Shown: positions 12,301 through 22,084, numbered from the stretch's first letter. The stretch: DNA of 64,000 nucleotides from Phoronis australis (GCA_002633005.1 NMRA01000204.1:192260-256259); one strand, 5' to 3'. A program made the numbers and translations. The notes: a model not told the origin generated them from the sequence alone.

Positions 12301-13640
12301 AGGGAACCAGCCATGATTCTAAACCAAATTTGCTGTCTCGCTGGTCAGGATATTTATTATTCCAGCCAATATATTGTTTTTCCATCTTGGTGTAGACATT
12401 AATAAGCGCTTCTTTGTTTTTCTAGCCTGACTTGAGTGATGCCGCTGACCTCTCAGAGCCTGACCTTTCTGTGGCTGACAGTGTCAAAAGGTGAGTAGTC
12501 TAGGCGACTGGGGAATTGATTAGATTTGTGTAAAATCATGTCGATTATGATAAGCAATATGTCAAAGTGTGGGCATCTCTGTCATTAATTAAACGCTAAA
12601 TGAATTGTTGATATTAGTATTCGGATGTGATTTGATCATACTTCATCTTTCAAACCTTTGAAGCTAGCCACCAAAAATGTTTGGACTTGTGTAAAAGTGT
12701 CACCTCTTTTATGAAAAGCAATCCATCAGGGCAAGCTTACATCAAACTCTAAATGAATTGTTGATCATGTTATTTGGTTGTAATTAGATTGTTTTGCATC
12801 CTGAAGCTTCTGAGGCTAGTCATCAAGAAGAGGAGCTTGTAATTAGTGTTCTTCTCATTCCATAGATGTCACTTATTCTATTGCCACTGTTTAATTACTT
12901 CTGGCAAAGAGGAAAATTGCATTTTAAGGTTTTTCTTTGAATGGTATTTAAGCTAGGTTTGCTCGTCTACTTTTCGTGTGTTGGAAATCACTTGCCTATG
13001 GCTCATAAGAAGGAAATCGATGTATAGAAAACTGTTTTAACTATAAAAATGTAATTTACCATATTGGATTTTTAAACTGAAGAAGCGTTGTCTTGATATT
13101 CAAGAAGTAGGCCTCACTAAGTCTGCGTGACGGATTTAGTTGGACAACTGTAAATCAAGTCCCCGTAGCGATCAGTGTCCGTCACCTGAAAGTGACTTTA
13201 ATGTTAATTCCCCTTTCTTAGTCGGGAGGGACGGCCACGCTGATGTTGAGTAAGACTTCAGCCAGTCGCCATGACAGAATTCTTGGCCAATATGTCTCAA
13301 TACGTTTGTACTGTAGGTGTCACTTGTGAAGAATACCGTTGTTGTGAGGTGTGGGAGTATTGGCTCTCCTCTACATTTTCTCACTCAGACAGAATTTCGT
13401 ATTATCGAATTATATGTCTGCCAAGCCGGATTTCAAATTTCAGAAAATTTGGCAACATGGTCTGTCGCCACGACAACAACTGATTTTTGTGGAGTCCGAC
13501 GTTGACAAACTGTGTAGAGTACAGTTTTCCTCAAAATTTGAAATTTGAAGTTGGACGTAGCTTGCCAATTTATTGGTTACAGTTATTTCCACCATTGTTG
13601 TTCCAGCATTGAAGCAGACGACGGAGAGGACTTCTGGTAG
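199..13640 (+). CDS. OFD1: OFD1 centriolar/ciliary protein, C-terminal part (11 exons, 5' end outside window)
   Basis: Exons: 199-337, 689-772, 1746-1866, 2413-2507, 3241-3511, 4188-4287, 5001-5204, 10987-11058 (uncertain), 11126-11176, 12426-12490 and 13607-13640. All phases agree and the sum is 1236 nt, giving 411 codons and a TAG stop. Recognition rests on order and motifs recalled from vertebrate OFD1: an RPLSSTPFKG segment (vertebrate RRLSSTPLPKAK), then an Arg/Glu coiled coil ending ERAQRELEELKK (vertebrate [12 protein letters not shown]), then DPVMQKYMSMVQQQ (vertebrate NPLEKYMKIIQQ), and an acidic C-terminus ending in Trp (EDFW; vertebrate DDSW). OFD1 acts at distal centrioles and centriolar satellites in ciliogenesis. 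The N-terminal LisH domain and main coiled coils would lie upstream of the window. Introns range from about 70 bp to 5.8 kb. Another coiled-coil centrosomal protein is possible, but the motif order argues for OFD1. Confidence 0.77.
689..772 (+). CDS. OFD1: OFD1 exon (RPLSSTPFKG segment)
   Basis: The acceptor is TTTTATCGCAG and the donor GTAAAT starts at 773. Phase 1 in and phase 1 out. The peptide HYEDYRSPTTFTRPLSSTPF resembles the RRLSSTP segment that follows the coiled coils in vertebrate OFD1, one of the clearest identifying matches. Confidence 0.78.
1746..1866 (+). CDS. OFD1: OFD1 exon (low-complexity linker)
   Basis: The acceptor is TTGACTTTGCAG and the donor GTAACG starts at 1867. The peptide VKARNNHSPPTQDGADDGAH continues to SPLQEIKR and is rich in Ser, Pro and Asp, as expected for a disordered linker. 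It ends in phase 2, matching the next exon. Confidence 0.72.
2413..2507 (+). CDS. OFD1: OFD1 exon (linker)
   Basis: The acceptor is CTTCTGTTGCAG and the donor GTATGT starts at 2508. It reads VAPLTVDELGPKPLSAADRV and ends DTDHQPSQ, phase 2 in and phase 1 out. It is probably disordered; conservation was not judged. Confidence 0.7.
3241..3511 (+). CDS. OFD1: OFD1 exon with Gln-rich internal repeat
   Basis: The acceptor GGGATTTCAG ends at 3240 and the donor GTAGGA starts at 3512. This is the largest exon (271 nt). Its second half repeats a loose 9-11 residue unit around an E/K-Q-T/V core: DPEQTMMKHE, SKQVTAVHE, PKQTVSLQE, VKSEQTTTARLE, TEQERQE. This leads into the charged coiled coil of the next exon. 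The repeat has no counterpart that I recall in vertebrate OFD1 and may be a lineage expansion. Confidence 0.74.
3545..3726 (-). pseudogene. Decayed coding fragment, FNQVSFNEWLLPNY family, copy 1
   Basis: Inside an OFD1 intron, the minus strand reads CLFVISNGNLLYNF, then EYKRVYIKLSIRKYSHVFNQ and VSFNEWLLPNY. The copy at 35600-35818 reads CLFVMSHGLLL, RKYEHTSIKL and SSRVFNEVCVNEGLLLNYTD, so the two share a protein-level pattern with many substitutions. It is probably the start of an ORF from a mobile element. I recall similar FNE.C.NEGLLP.YT stretches in animal predicted proteins but cannot name the family. No start or splice signals are convincing. Confidence 0.45.
4188..4287 (+). CDS. OFD1: OFD1 exon (Arg/Glu coiled coil)
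   Basis: The acceptor is TATGTTTGTCAG and the donor GTGTGC starts at 4288. The peptide EWEEQRRRREEDRKRKQEEE then FERAQRELEELKK is a strongly predicted coiled coil, parallel to the [20 protein letters not shown] stretch of vertebrate OFD1. It ends in phase 0. Confidence 0.8.
5001..5204 (+). CDS. OFD1: OFD1 exon (QKYMSMVQQQ motif)
   Basis: The acceptor TTGTGTTTCAG ends at 5000 and the donor GTAAGA starts at 5205. The 68 codons begin KEEEEKRRQTAREAEDKR and end DPVMQKYMSMVQQQKQQEKK. The last part matches the short conserved NPLEKYMKIIQQ motif near the vertebrate OFD1 C-terminus, which is the strongest single identification point. Confidence 0.83.
7003..7055 (+). repeat. Short dispersed repeat, copy 1 (pair with 53018-53070)
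   Basis: Shares CTGTGC...TCTGATGCA...ATCAGACCACCT followed by a T-run with 53018-53070. TCTGAT and ATCAGA form an imperfect inverted repeat. Confidence 0.45.
9142..9173. repeat. Perfect 12-bp hairpin
   Basis: TGCATTACACTC at 9142-9153 and its exact reverse complement at 9162-9173 are separated by 8 bases. Confidence 0.8.
9302..9321. repeat. Perfect 8-bp hairpin of the same family
   Basis: GCACTCGT, a 4-base loop TTAG, then ACGAGTGC. It shares the ACTCGT/ACGAGT core with the hairpin at 9142. Confidence 0.75.
9661..9732 (+). repeat. 24-bp tandem repeat, three copies
   Basis: The unit ACACGTTGGCGTTCCATAGA plus AAGA starts at 9661, 9685 and 9709. The third copy differs by about two bases. Confidence 0.9.
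9800..9960 (-). pseudogene. Decayed coding fragment, SYDSEEYY family, copy 1
   Basis: The minus strand reads MDIKSYDSEEYYEANFML before a stop. The fragment at 33445-33714 reads ITEMESYYSEEYYVTDLRR, that at 34580-34680 reads ITEMESYRVKNYYETKFM, and a weaker relative lies at 57230-57340. The repeated peptide suggests remnants of one element or domesticated family of unknown function. Confidence 0.4.
10987..11058 (+). CDS. OFD1: Probable OFD1 exon, start uncertain
   Basis: The donor GTAAGT starts at 11059, and the frame (TYATRSRRSLKVSGVDETLL, STSQ) is phase 0 at the 3' end, as the following exon needs. The only in-phase acceptor that I see is TTGATATTGAG ending at 10986, with a weak pyrimidine tract. 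An additional small exon in the 5.8-kb intron before it would allow a different start, for example GTCGCAG at 11009. Confidence 0.5.
11126..11176 (+). CDS. OFD1: OFD1 exon (AVELWQKGKRPSQ)
   Basis: The acceptor is TTATTATAG and the donor GTGAGA starts at 11177. The 17 codons VAKSAVELWQKGKRPSQ are phase 0 on both sides. The intron before it is only 67 bp, by far the shortest in the gene. Confidence 0.65.
12426..12490 (+). CDS. OFD1: OFD1 penultimate exon
   Basis: The acceptor is GTTTTTCTAG and the donor GTGAGT starts at 12491. The peptide PDLSDAADLSEPDLSVADSV is acidic and repeats a PDLS unit. Phase 0 in, phase 2 out, compatible with the terminal exon. Confidence 0.7.
13607..13640 (+). CDS. 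OFD1: OFD1 terminal exon (SIEADDGEDFW-stop)
   Basis: The acceptor is TTGTTGTTCCAG ending at 13606. The codon split with the previous exon gives Ser, then IEADDGEDFW and TAG at 13638-13640. An acidic tail closed by Trp matches the vertebrate OFD1 ending, so this is confidently the end of the protein despite being only 11 codons. Confidence 0.76.
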
Positions 13641-14090
13641 CAGTAGAAGACACGACGTATGTCTAATTTGCATGCCATTTTCATTTGTCGGTTTTTGCCT
13701 CTGTTCAGTCAAATTGCCATGCCGCTTGACTGCCTTAGATGCAGACGACGAAGTAGTCTGCCTGAGACTGGTTGATTGATAGCTGACCCAGAATTATCGT
13801 CTGCAAATATTGTTACAATATGTGCCTGGCACTTCTATGTTATTTAGTTGAGCGTTGCAGCCTTTTGTTATTGATCATGAATCATTTTCCACCTGTTGGA
13901 CACAGTACAGTCCCGTGGGAGTGATACGGAAATGTTTGTAATCTTGTTATTCTTCAGACAAGGGAACCAGTCTTATGGATAATGTATATATTTTTAGTCA
14001 TGGGTTTGGCTAGTGTATTGTTTTATTTTTGTTGTAATTTATCAATTGTGAGACAGAACGTGGCAAATAAAAATACTGAAAAATTTTGCA
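13641..14090 (+). other. OFD1: OFD1 3' untranslated region
   Basis: About 430 bp follow the stop codon before the first well-placed poly(A) signal. The sequence is AT-rich with no other recognisable element. The cleavage position is inferred. Confidence 0.5.
14066..14071 (+). terminator. Poly(A) signal AATAAA of OFD1
   Basis: A canonical AATAAA lies about 430 bp after the OFD1 stop, in the same orientation. A U-rich stretch follows within 30 bp. Confidence 0.5.
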
Positions 14091-14539
14091 CAGTAGCCTT
14101 AGTCATTACTTATTGGTGTCATATTTTAATATGTTGCCCAAAACCGATAACTTTTAGTGGTTTTAATATAAAAATTTCAAGTGAGTTAATTTTAGTCAAA
14201 CTTTCTATAACTAACCAATTTGGGAGGCTAGCAGATTAGATCTTCTCCATATCGGTCTAGGAAGGAGATTAAGAGTTTGATTTTGTTTCTGTGTTGGGTA
14301 GTCCGTCAACTCTTTAAAGATACATTCTGGATTTGTCCGATTAAGTCTACTGCTCATTCCATGCGTGCTATATTGTTGCGGATTACTTCAGCTGAGTTTG
14401 ATACGTGTGTTCATTACTAATAATTTTCTGAAATAAGTATAAATATGAACCTGTATCCATGTGTTAAACAGTATTTGTACATTGGAATACCTGTGTCAAG
14501 TCAAGTGTTTTTCAAAACGGGATTTTTATTACCCCATAC

Positions 14540-14700
14540 ATGTGTATGTGGGTACATATTACTGTCACATCTGTCTGGGTGTCTTGCCTCTGCTGCATTA
14601 TCTCTTAAACACCTTTGCAAGATCTTCATAAGATTTAGCAGTGGTGTTCATACAAAGTTGACGACAGACTTTTGGATTGGATGGATGTGACTTCTACTGT
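14540..14700 (+). repeat. Modular 144-bp repeat family, partial block
   Basis: Begins with the leader word GTGGGTACATATTACTGTCA (compare 18826 and 27074) and contains the module core CTTCATAAGATTTAGCA and the GACGACAGACTTTTGGAT stretch, ending in a diverged GTGCCACCCATTGAC box. Confidence 0.6.
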
Positions 14701-14809
14701 GCCACCCATTGACCAATCACTAGTTTTTTTACATTTGGCTCTGTATGCACCAAGTCAATCGCTCGATCTGTATGAAAATAAGCATCTATGTTGCTATTAA
14801 GAATACAAC

Positions 14810-14967
14810 CAGCGGTGGATCCAGGATTTTTAGTAAGGGGGGGGGCAGGGCACAATATTAGCCAGGGTTTTGCCCGTCAGACATTTGCACCCTGAACTGC
14901 CAAATGTAATCTGGGAGAGCTTTAGGGAATACCACGACCCCCTTGGCCCCCTCCTAATCTGCCACTG
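14810..14967. mobile_element. MITE-like element with CAGYGGHGGATC termini
   Basis: The left end CAGCGGTGGATCCAGGA and the right end TCCTAATCTGCCACTG are inverted complements with a few mismatches. The interior has G-rich and C-rich tracts. A right end of the same family (CCTAGATCCGCCACTG) occurs at 47840-47855. Confidence 0.6.
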
Positions 14968-15479
14968 ACAACACTACTCTTTAGTGTGTGTGCTGCACCC
15001 TTATTTTCGTTACGCACCCGTGCTGTGGAATGAGTATCCCGACTGCCTGGTCAGCCAGTCGGGATACGGCCTTGTCGTTATCCGTTTGACAGTGGCAAAC
15101 CAATGTTTACATAGTCCAGCTTTTTTATTGTCTGCTTTCATCTGATTCTCATGTAATCCAGCAATTATGTTGTAAACAGCTCGCCTGCCGCTAACGGATA
15201 TTTAAAAACACTATTTGCAAACGACTTTCAACAAATGTTGTGAAGCAGATGTGTTTGTATGAAAAAACATCGAATGGAGAAAAACGGTCGACTTTCAGAG
15301 AAATTAGACTTAACTTTCACCTTTTGATTCCTTTGTGTGACTGTAAGCTCTGACCAGCTTACCACAGTATTGTGTACCAACACAAACGGCGTGTTTGACA
15401 AGTTTAATCGAGCACAATTCTAGATTAGATCGTGATAGTGGAAATTTCTTGATATTTACACCCCGGGAGAATGGTAGTT

Positions 15480-16330
15480 AATGTTGGTGTTCTGTTCCTG
15501 GTATTGGCCTCTATATCTTACAAATCGTTTGAAGGAATGTCATGAAATTTGAGGGATATGATCCTCTTAACAAGAGCGTAGCTGATGTTGATTTTCAGGC
15601 AGATTTTCTTAGCGCTAATAAACTCCTTAGTGAGTGTTTTATTTTTTGTACCTGTCTCAGTATGTATCAAGTTGAGTGAAGGATCGTCAGGAAATTTCCT
15701 ATTGAGAAGAGTGGGACTAAAGTTGATTTTCAGACAGGTCTGACTATGGCTATACCCCCTGTCGCAGTGTCTTCCGAGTCCGTTTGAAGATGGTTGTGAC
15801 ATTTAACTGTTTGTTGCTATTGAGGAAAACATGACTAAGTTTTGGACGACTACAAAAACTGCCATACCCCTAGTAGCAGTTTTATTTTGCGCTTAATTCA
15901 GTATCAACCATTGGATTGTTGGTAGGGGTGTCTGACTACTCAGCTGTGCTGCACCCTTGTGGCAATTAAAATTTGCCGCGTCTGCTAACAAAAACTTGGA
16001 CTGACGTTGATTTTTGGATGGTTTGGACTTCCCCTTCCCCCTGACGTTTTATTTTTTGCATTAGCCTCATAATCAATTTAATAAATGATGTCTGTGACAT
16101 TTGGCAGATAATCATATTTATCCAGTTCAGAGCAGCACATGCACATTTGTGAACAATCAAAATTTGTGCTGAGCCCCCTATTTACAATTTTATACATGTC
16201 AAACCCAATAAGAATTATGACAAATAAGTTTCTATTAAGGTGAGCATGACTGTCATTGATTATTGGATGTATCCGAATGCTGCAGTGCCCCCTAGTGGTT
16301 ACTCCAGTTTTTTGCAATATTTTCAATATC
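15480..16330 (+). repeat. Modular 144-bp repeat family, block 2
   Basis: Diverged modules with cores at about 15548, 15694, 16100 and 16213 (ATGAAATTTGAG, GACATTTGGCAGAT). The box GTGCCCCCTAGTGG at 16285-16298 fits the CTCF consensus at all 14 positions. Confidence 0.65.
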
Positions 16331-17199
16331 TGTCAGAATTGTATTCTTCAATTTTCTGATAACTAGCACTGCCCTTCATATATTCCTAATAGTTTTGTGA
16401 TACATCTTTACCACTTGTGATGCCCACAGTGGGCTCATATCAACGTTGTGCATTACATACTTTTGTATATAATAGTCTGGATAATCAGCGCCAGAACAGT
16501 ATTTACATCAGAATTTATTGTCTCAACATATTTTTTTCAGTACATTATGACTCATTTACTCAGCTTATTAGACAAGATATATTAGATTTCACATTGCAAA
16601 GTTGGACAAACGTCAATAACCATCAAAAGACTTTTCTGCTAAAACATCTCTTCCTGCCAGTTGTTTGACTAATAAGATTTTTAATTGTTATTAGATAAAC
16701 CCACGTCATTAATTTTTCTTCAGCATTTCCAATTCACAATGTCTGAGATTTGTTTGGCAGTTACCCTGTAAAGCTTATGAGGTTGTTGGCATGGCATTAA
16801 ACCATCCTCTTATATTGCTTCACTTAAGTGCCAGATTAGGGTTTCTCGGAGGCTTAAGTTTCAGGAAGAGAAGTCAAGCCTTGGTATTTTGAACTTCCCC
16901 GCCTGCCACACGGCCACTGTCACAACCTCTCTCCCAGTTGTTTCATACCCGCCCCAGTCGTCACAATTTTTACCTACTAGGTTAAGTTGGGTAAATTTTC
17001 AACTTTCTTCCAAGCACAGCATGAAAGCCTCGGTGGGATGTGGATCTTGTGTTTTATTTAGGCCCTTGAACTGTATCTTTGACTTAACTCGGTGGTCTGG
17101 TACTGTCAGTAAAGGAGGGCAATTTTCTGGCACTGAGGCTTGGTGAAATTTATGAACTTTGGTTACAAATTTTTAAAGATGAAATCTTCCATGAAGTAT

Positions 17200-17745
17200 A
17201 CACCTTGTTCATGCAATCGCCATTTTAAAAGTGCGCCTCTTTTTTAGGTTTTACAAACAATGCACTCTGCAGTTAATCACAGCGCAAAGCGTGATTTTTC
17301 ACATGCCTCGTTATATACCGTAATCGTTCGGGTTAACGCCCATGCTCAGTTAACCGCCCACCCCCTACTTTAGGTGAATTTCGATTTAACCGCCCACTGC
17401 TCGGTTAACCGCCCCCCTGCTATTTTTGAAGATTTCCAATTAACCGCCCACTGCTCGGTTAACCGCCCATCCCCTACTTTTGCCGATTGGTGATTACCGC
17501 CCTGTGCTAATAGGAAACGCNNNNNNNNNNNNNNNNNNNNNNNNNNNNNNNNCCCCCCCCGATTTCTTGAAAGTTCACGTTTAAGCGCCCATGTCTGGTT
17601 AACCGCCCACCCCCGATTTTTTTGGGTTCGCCAATTTAACCGCCCAGGGCGTTAACCCGAACGATTACGGTAGATGCCTTAAATAGAAAACCTAAAAAGA
17701 GGCTCACTACTAAAATGGCAACTGCATGATTGAGGTGTATGCATC
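17200..17745. mobile_element. Foldback element: outer arms, 26-bp perfect terminal inverted repeats, 54-bp tandem core
   Basis: The sequence from 17316 to 17341 (TACCGTAATCGTTCGGGTTA then ACGCCC) has its exact reverse complement at 17647-17672. Outside these, about 60-bp imperfect inverted arms (17200-17258 and 17683-17742) share ATACACC, CATGCA, GCCATTTTA and GCCTCTTTTTAGGTTTT. The core repeats a unit of about 54 bp with TTAACCGCCCACTGCTCGG (starts near 17333, 17386 and 17440, continuing after the gap). A shorter relative lies at 42500-42658. Confidence 0.75.
17521..17552. other. Assembly gap (32 N) inside the tandem core
   Basis: Ns interrupt the 54-bp tandem array, so the true copy number of the array is unknown. 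Confidence 0.95.
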
Positions 17746-17834
17746 ACAAAATACCAAATGATTTACGAACAGTTGACTACAGGTGCGGGGAATTACATGG
17801 AATTTCCGTTAGTAAGCTCCAGGTCACTCATTCA

Positions 17835-18760
17835 TAAAATTTCATGAGTGATGTTTCCATTAAGCTTATGCAAAAACACAATTGTGAATACTTTTTGGAA
17901 AAGAGGCTGATTAATGGAAACTGCAAAACACTGTACGATTTTTGTTTCAAGAACATACTCATGTCTGATGTGACAAAAACTAAGATGTGGTTTGTTGATG
18001 AGTTACATAAAGAAAACATACAACCTAATGACACTGTTTATTCTACAGTTATTAAAATGCTTTTGTCTGCTTTTGATGGGAAACCATAACGACTGGTAGT
18101 TTAGTCAAATCGTCTTGGACAAAACAAGACAAAGAACAAATCATTTTCAGTACTTCTTGCTTTATTTGGTAGCGAAATCATTCAAACCGATGCAAGCAGA
18201 ATATTGCGGAAAGTTTAACTGCAGCAACTTTTGACCCATCCAACATAAAACTTATTGTTGAATACACAACATAACTGGTGAGAAACAATTACTTAGGTCT
18301 CGAAGAAGGTCGAAAACAAGATCTGGCAATTTGCCTGCTGTGTGGGATTTTGTATGAAACCAGAAGGTCTATTCCGAAACAGCTAGGCGATGGGTGATTC
18401 ACAAACACCCGCGTACAAGCTCTCGTCTATTTAATGTAGCTCTAGACCAGTTAAAAAGTGAAATCACTCTAGCTGACATGGCAAACATTTTGAATGTGCC
18501 AGTGGCTCAAAAACCAGGTCGCTAAAGATTTTCTTGATGATTTGTTCAGCAGTGAAGCACACCTCGCTATTTTGGGCGTGTCAATGGCAAGAACAGATTG
18601 TTACAGGGCAAAGAAGCCCTGAACAAGTTGCTGTCGTCAGTTGTTGTCACTTGACCACCATCTACCTGATTTGTGCCATCAGTGATTATTGTGTGGTGGT
18701 GATTGACGACTTTGGTCACCATTTTCAATTTAATCTGCTTGTGATGTGAGTCACTTGAAA
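17835..18760 (+). pseudogene. Decayed protein-coding sequence of unrecognised family
   Basis: Protein-like segments follow one another in changing frames: MSDVSIKLMQKHNCEYFLEK to ENIQPNDTVYSTVIKMLLSA (17844-18080, intact frame); FSVLLALFGSEIIQTDASRI; NIAESLTAATFDPSNIKLIV; NNYLGLEEGRKQDLAICLLC then GILYETRRSIPKQLGDG; RLFNVALDQLKSEITLADMA then NILNVPVAQKPGR; KDFLDDLFSSEAHLAILGVS then MARTDCYRAK. Stops and frameshifts separate them. The succession over 0.9 kb without long spacers suggests an intronless source, a transposon ORF or a retrocopy. ENIQPNDTVYSTVI resembles a PPR helix, but I would not assign the family. A module-repeat block follows directly. Confidence 0.5.
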
Positions 18761-18807
18761 TAAGTACTATAGTGGCTGTATGCTAGAAATTTGTATTCTG
18801 TTTTTTA

Positions 18808-20460
18808 TGTACCCTTATATTTAAATGTGGGTGCATGTTGCTATCGTCTCTGTCTGGACGTCAGGCGTCCGTGGCTGTATCTCCTAAGCCCCTTGTAGGA
18901 TCATATTTAATGAGATTTGACAGATGTGTTCCTAGTGAAGCTGATGACAGACGTCTACAAGTTTCGGACAGATTCAACTACTACTCTGTGCACTATTTTT
19001 TATGTTTGCCTTTGTATCTTTGGATTTCCTTGATGAATTGTATGAAATTTAGCAAATAAATTTCTTTTGAAGAGATGACGCCTTCTTGTTTTCGGATGGA
19101 TTTTATGTATTCTGCGCCACCTGGTGGCAATTTGAACTATTTTGTAGTACATTTTTGACGTGGGTCTTCCTGTCCGCCCAAGCATTCAAAGAATCACTAT
19201 GAAAATTGGCAGATGTTTTCCTGGTGAGAAGACTGCAGCTGACACTGATTTTTGAACAGGTTTGCCCACTGTGACGATCCCTAGTGCCATTTTTTTCTAT
19301 ATTTCTGTCCTCACTGCCACCCTAGAATCTTACTTTTTAGCCACAAGCGAAAACCGCAATCCAACCATGACTGACAGAGGGCACATACCCACTGCCAACA
19401 GTTGCCAACCAGCCAGTCAGTTCCTATGGAAATGATAACAGATGATGACGAGTTTCAGAGCAATCCAATTACAGGTGTGCTCCCTTGTGGTAGTTAGTTT
19501 TTACATTTGTCTCAAGTCTTGTTGTCTTTGGAGTTCATTGATGGATTTTTCTGAATGTGGTTTCTATTACGGCGACAACTATGCATTTCCATTTACGGAC
19601 ATATTCTGTATATTTTGCGCCACCAAGTGGCCAGTTTGTCTTATCTGCCAAACTGCTCAAAGGATCATTATGAATCGTAGCAGTTGTGTTCCAGATGAGA
19701 AGGCTTGGCATGGATTTTTCGACAGATGTAATAACTCTGGCGTCCCCTTGTGGTGCTTTTGTGTTTTTTGCGACCATAGCTGCTCCAGATTCCTTTGCTT
19801 GACGTCCATGAACTTTTTGGAGGTGTTTTCCTGTAGATGCCCATGACTTTTTGGACAGCCCTGACTATGGGTATGCCCCATCAGCAGAAATTTTATTTTT
19901 TACCTTCGCCGCTATATCCTCTATATCTTCTGCCTCGATGTCTATTATGAAATTCAGTTAGTTTCTATTACAAAGATGGCAGCATCGTTCCAGTTTCTGA
20001 TGGATTCGATGTATTCTGCGCCACCCTGTGGCCATGCCAATTATTTTTGAGTCTGCCTTTTTGCCGTCTGCTTCTGTATCCACCAAACCGCTCTGAGAAC
20101 CGCAACGAAAATTGGCAGATGTGTTCCTTCTGGCATGAGCACGGCTGGGGTGGATTTTCAGATGTAACTTTGGTGCTCTCTAGTGACATAATTTCTTGCG
20201 TCTGACTATATCTACTAAGAACCCTTTGACAGGTCACAATTTTTCTTGTTAACTTTACGTCTGATGGATAGATTTGTCTTACACCGCTGTGCCTTTGAAT
20301 TGTATTTTTTGCATCTGGTTTTTTTTTTTCATCTGCCTTTGTATTCAGATTTCTTTGGTGGCTTTTCATGAAATTTGACAAACAATTTTGTAGTCAATCT
20401 TTTCCTAATTTCAGGCAGGTTTGATGTATTCTGTGCCATTTAATGGCCATTTTTATGATA
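18808..20460 (+). repeat. Modular 144-bp repeat family, block 3 (longest)
   Basis: Starts with the leader GTGGGTGCATGTTGCTATCG; module cores are at 18916, 19048 and 19205, with further diverged cores to about 20370. Boxes: GCGCCACCTGGTGG at 19114-19127 (full CTCF-consensus fit), GCGCCACCAAGTGG near 19620 and GCGCCACCCTGTGG near 20020. Open frames in this block (such as 19442-19846) are not recognisable as protein. Confidence 0.75.
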
Positions 20461-21507
20461 CTAAAAAGCACCATTAGAAGCACATCATTTTCTTTGCAGC
20501 CGTGGACGCATTTCAACCTCCGCGTTACTCTTGTTTGCAGTTGTTGTGATGTTACCTTCTAGTAAAAGGCAGTGTTATCCGTTGCAGAGCTCATTATATT
20601 AATAGAAGTCCATTGGTATCGTTAATGGGTTGTCCCTATTTTGAGACATTCTGTAGTTGAAAATATTCTCTCAATACTCTTATTTTGTCTTGCCTAATTT
20701 GTAGAAAACAGTTATACAGCATTGGAAAGTTTAACTTCGTCTCGCCTCCACAGCTAAAACCGGCATTATCCACTTTTACAAAAGTTTTGTGATTGCTGAA
20801 TTTGTAAAATTTCCGGTGAACATTTTTGTGTACTTGAAACTGATTAATAACATTATACCCCTCCCAGGTGACATAATTTTGCACAAAGCCTATTTAATCA
20901 CAATTATTGCAGCGATTATCTCCTGATTATTCCTCTTGTCAATGCGTATCCTAGGGGTTTAATTACGCTTTGCCAATGGTAGTATTGCGATTCCTGAAAG
21001 ATATCTTATGAGCTTCCAAAATGCATTAATAAAAAATTAGGTCCTCGGCTTAGGTCAAGTAACTACAGGTAATAAATTATTAAAGCAAATATTCATTTAA
21101 TCTGTAGAAGTTCCCTTCAACTTGATACAAAAACGTCACTTATTCTGCCAAGTCGTGATACAATTTCATGGATGTATGACAAATATCACTTATGCAAATG
21201 AAGCTATTTGCACAAGTCGTCTGCTTCACTGATGCCGTGCACACAATACATTCAGGAAACAAGAAGCACGCTGTTATGAATATAAATACATATTAATTAT
21301 ATACAGTTGATGAGACACGTTCCACCATATGCAAAAAACGATCCATTTCCCAAGTTCATATTTTCTCACTTTGCCCCTATCGTTAACGTGCAATGCTAAA
21401 TTGTTTTGTGACCAGACCGTTGCGCGTTTCTCACACCAAACATTTAACACCTCTGATTTTGTTTGACAAAGAAAGCTAAACTGTGAATGGTCAGTGATTG
21501 CACAGAA

Positions 21508-21606
21508 GCACAAGCTTATCGTTAAAATCATTTTCAACCTGGAAACGCATCTTTGAACATTGCTGTGCTGAGAAGATTGGAGCCATGTCAAACAGAAGCC
21601 AGTCAT
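21508..21606 (+). other. Possible exon or first coding exon (weak)
   Basis: An open segment ends with ATG TCA AAC AGA AGC CAG TCA T before a strong donor GTAAGTAC at 21607. It may be an internal exon from the acceptor GATTGCACAG or a 5' exon starting at the ATG. No match was recognised. Confidence 0.2.
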
Positions 21607-21639
21607 GTAAGTACAGATTTTTCATTTTAGTACTTAGGT

Positions 21640-22080
21640 GCATTATTGCTGTCATATCTATGGGCATTCACGCATCCATTGTCCAAGAGTCTCGTGTCTG
21701 CTACTGTATCTCCTCTGTAAAAACCCTTTCAGGATTTTCATGAAATTTGGCAGATGAGATTTGGTATGGAGCAAAAGACAGACTTTTAGATGGATACGAC
21801 TTTCTGTTGTGTTCCCTAGCAGCAATTTTAGTGTTTTGCATTTGCCATTGTATCCACCAACTTTGAGGATTTTTACAAATATAACCAAATAAGTTTCTAT
21901 TGAAAGAACGACGACGCCTCAATTTTGGACAAGTTCGACTCTGTTATTCTGGGCTCCCTTAAGTGGCCATTTTCAAATTTGTTTTTGGTCTGCATCTCAA
22001 TGCATTGTCTTTGATGGATCTTCATAAAAATTGGCCTAGGTGTTCCTAATGAGGATGCACACTAGGTGTATATCAATGTC
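21640..22080 (+). repeat. Modular 144-bp repeat family, block 4
   Basis: Contains GTATCTCCTCTGTAAAAACC, TTTTCATGAAATTTGGCAGA and a second module with AACGACGACGCC. The closing boxes are diverged (TGTTCCCTAGCAGC, GCTCCCTTAAGTGG). Confidence 0.65.
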
Positions 22081-22084
22081 GATC

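Noticed and set aside
19442-19846. 134-codon open frame on the plus strand, and 201 codons at 27053-27658 on the minus strand
   Set aside because: Both lie entirely inside the modular repeat; openness reflects repeat composition, and other copies of the same modules contain stops in these frames.
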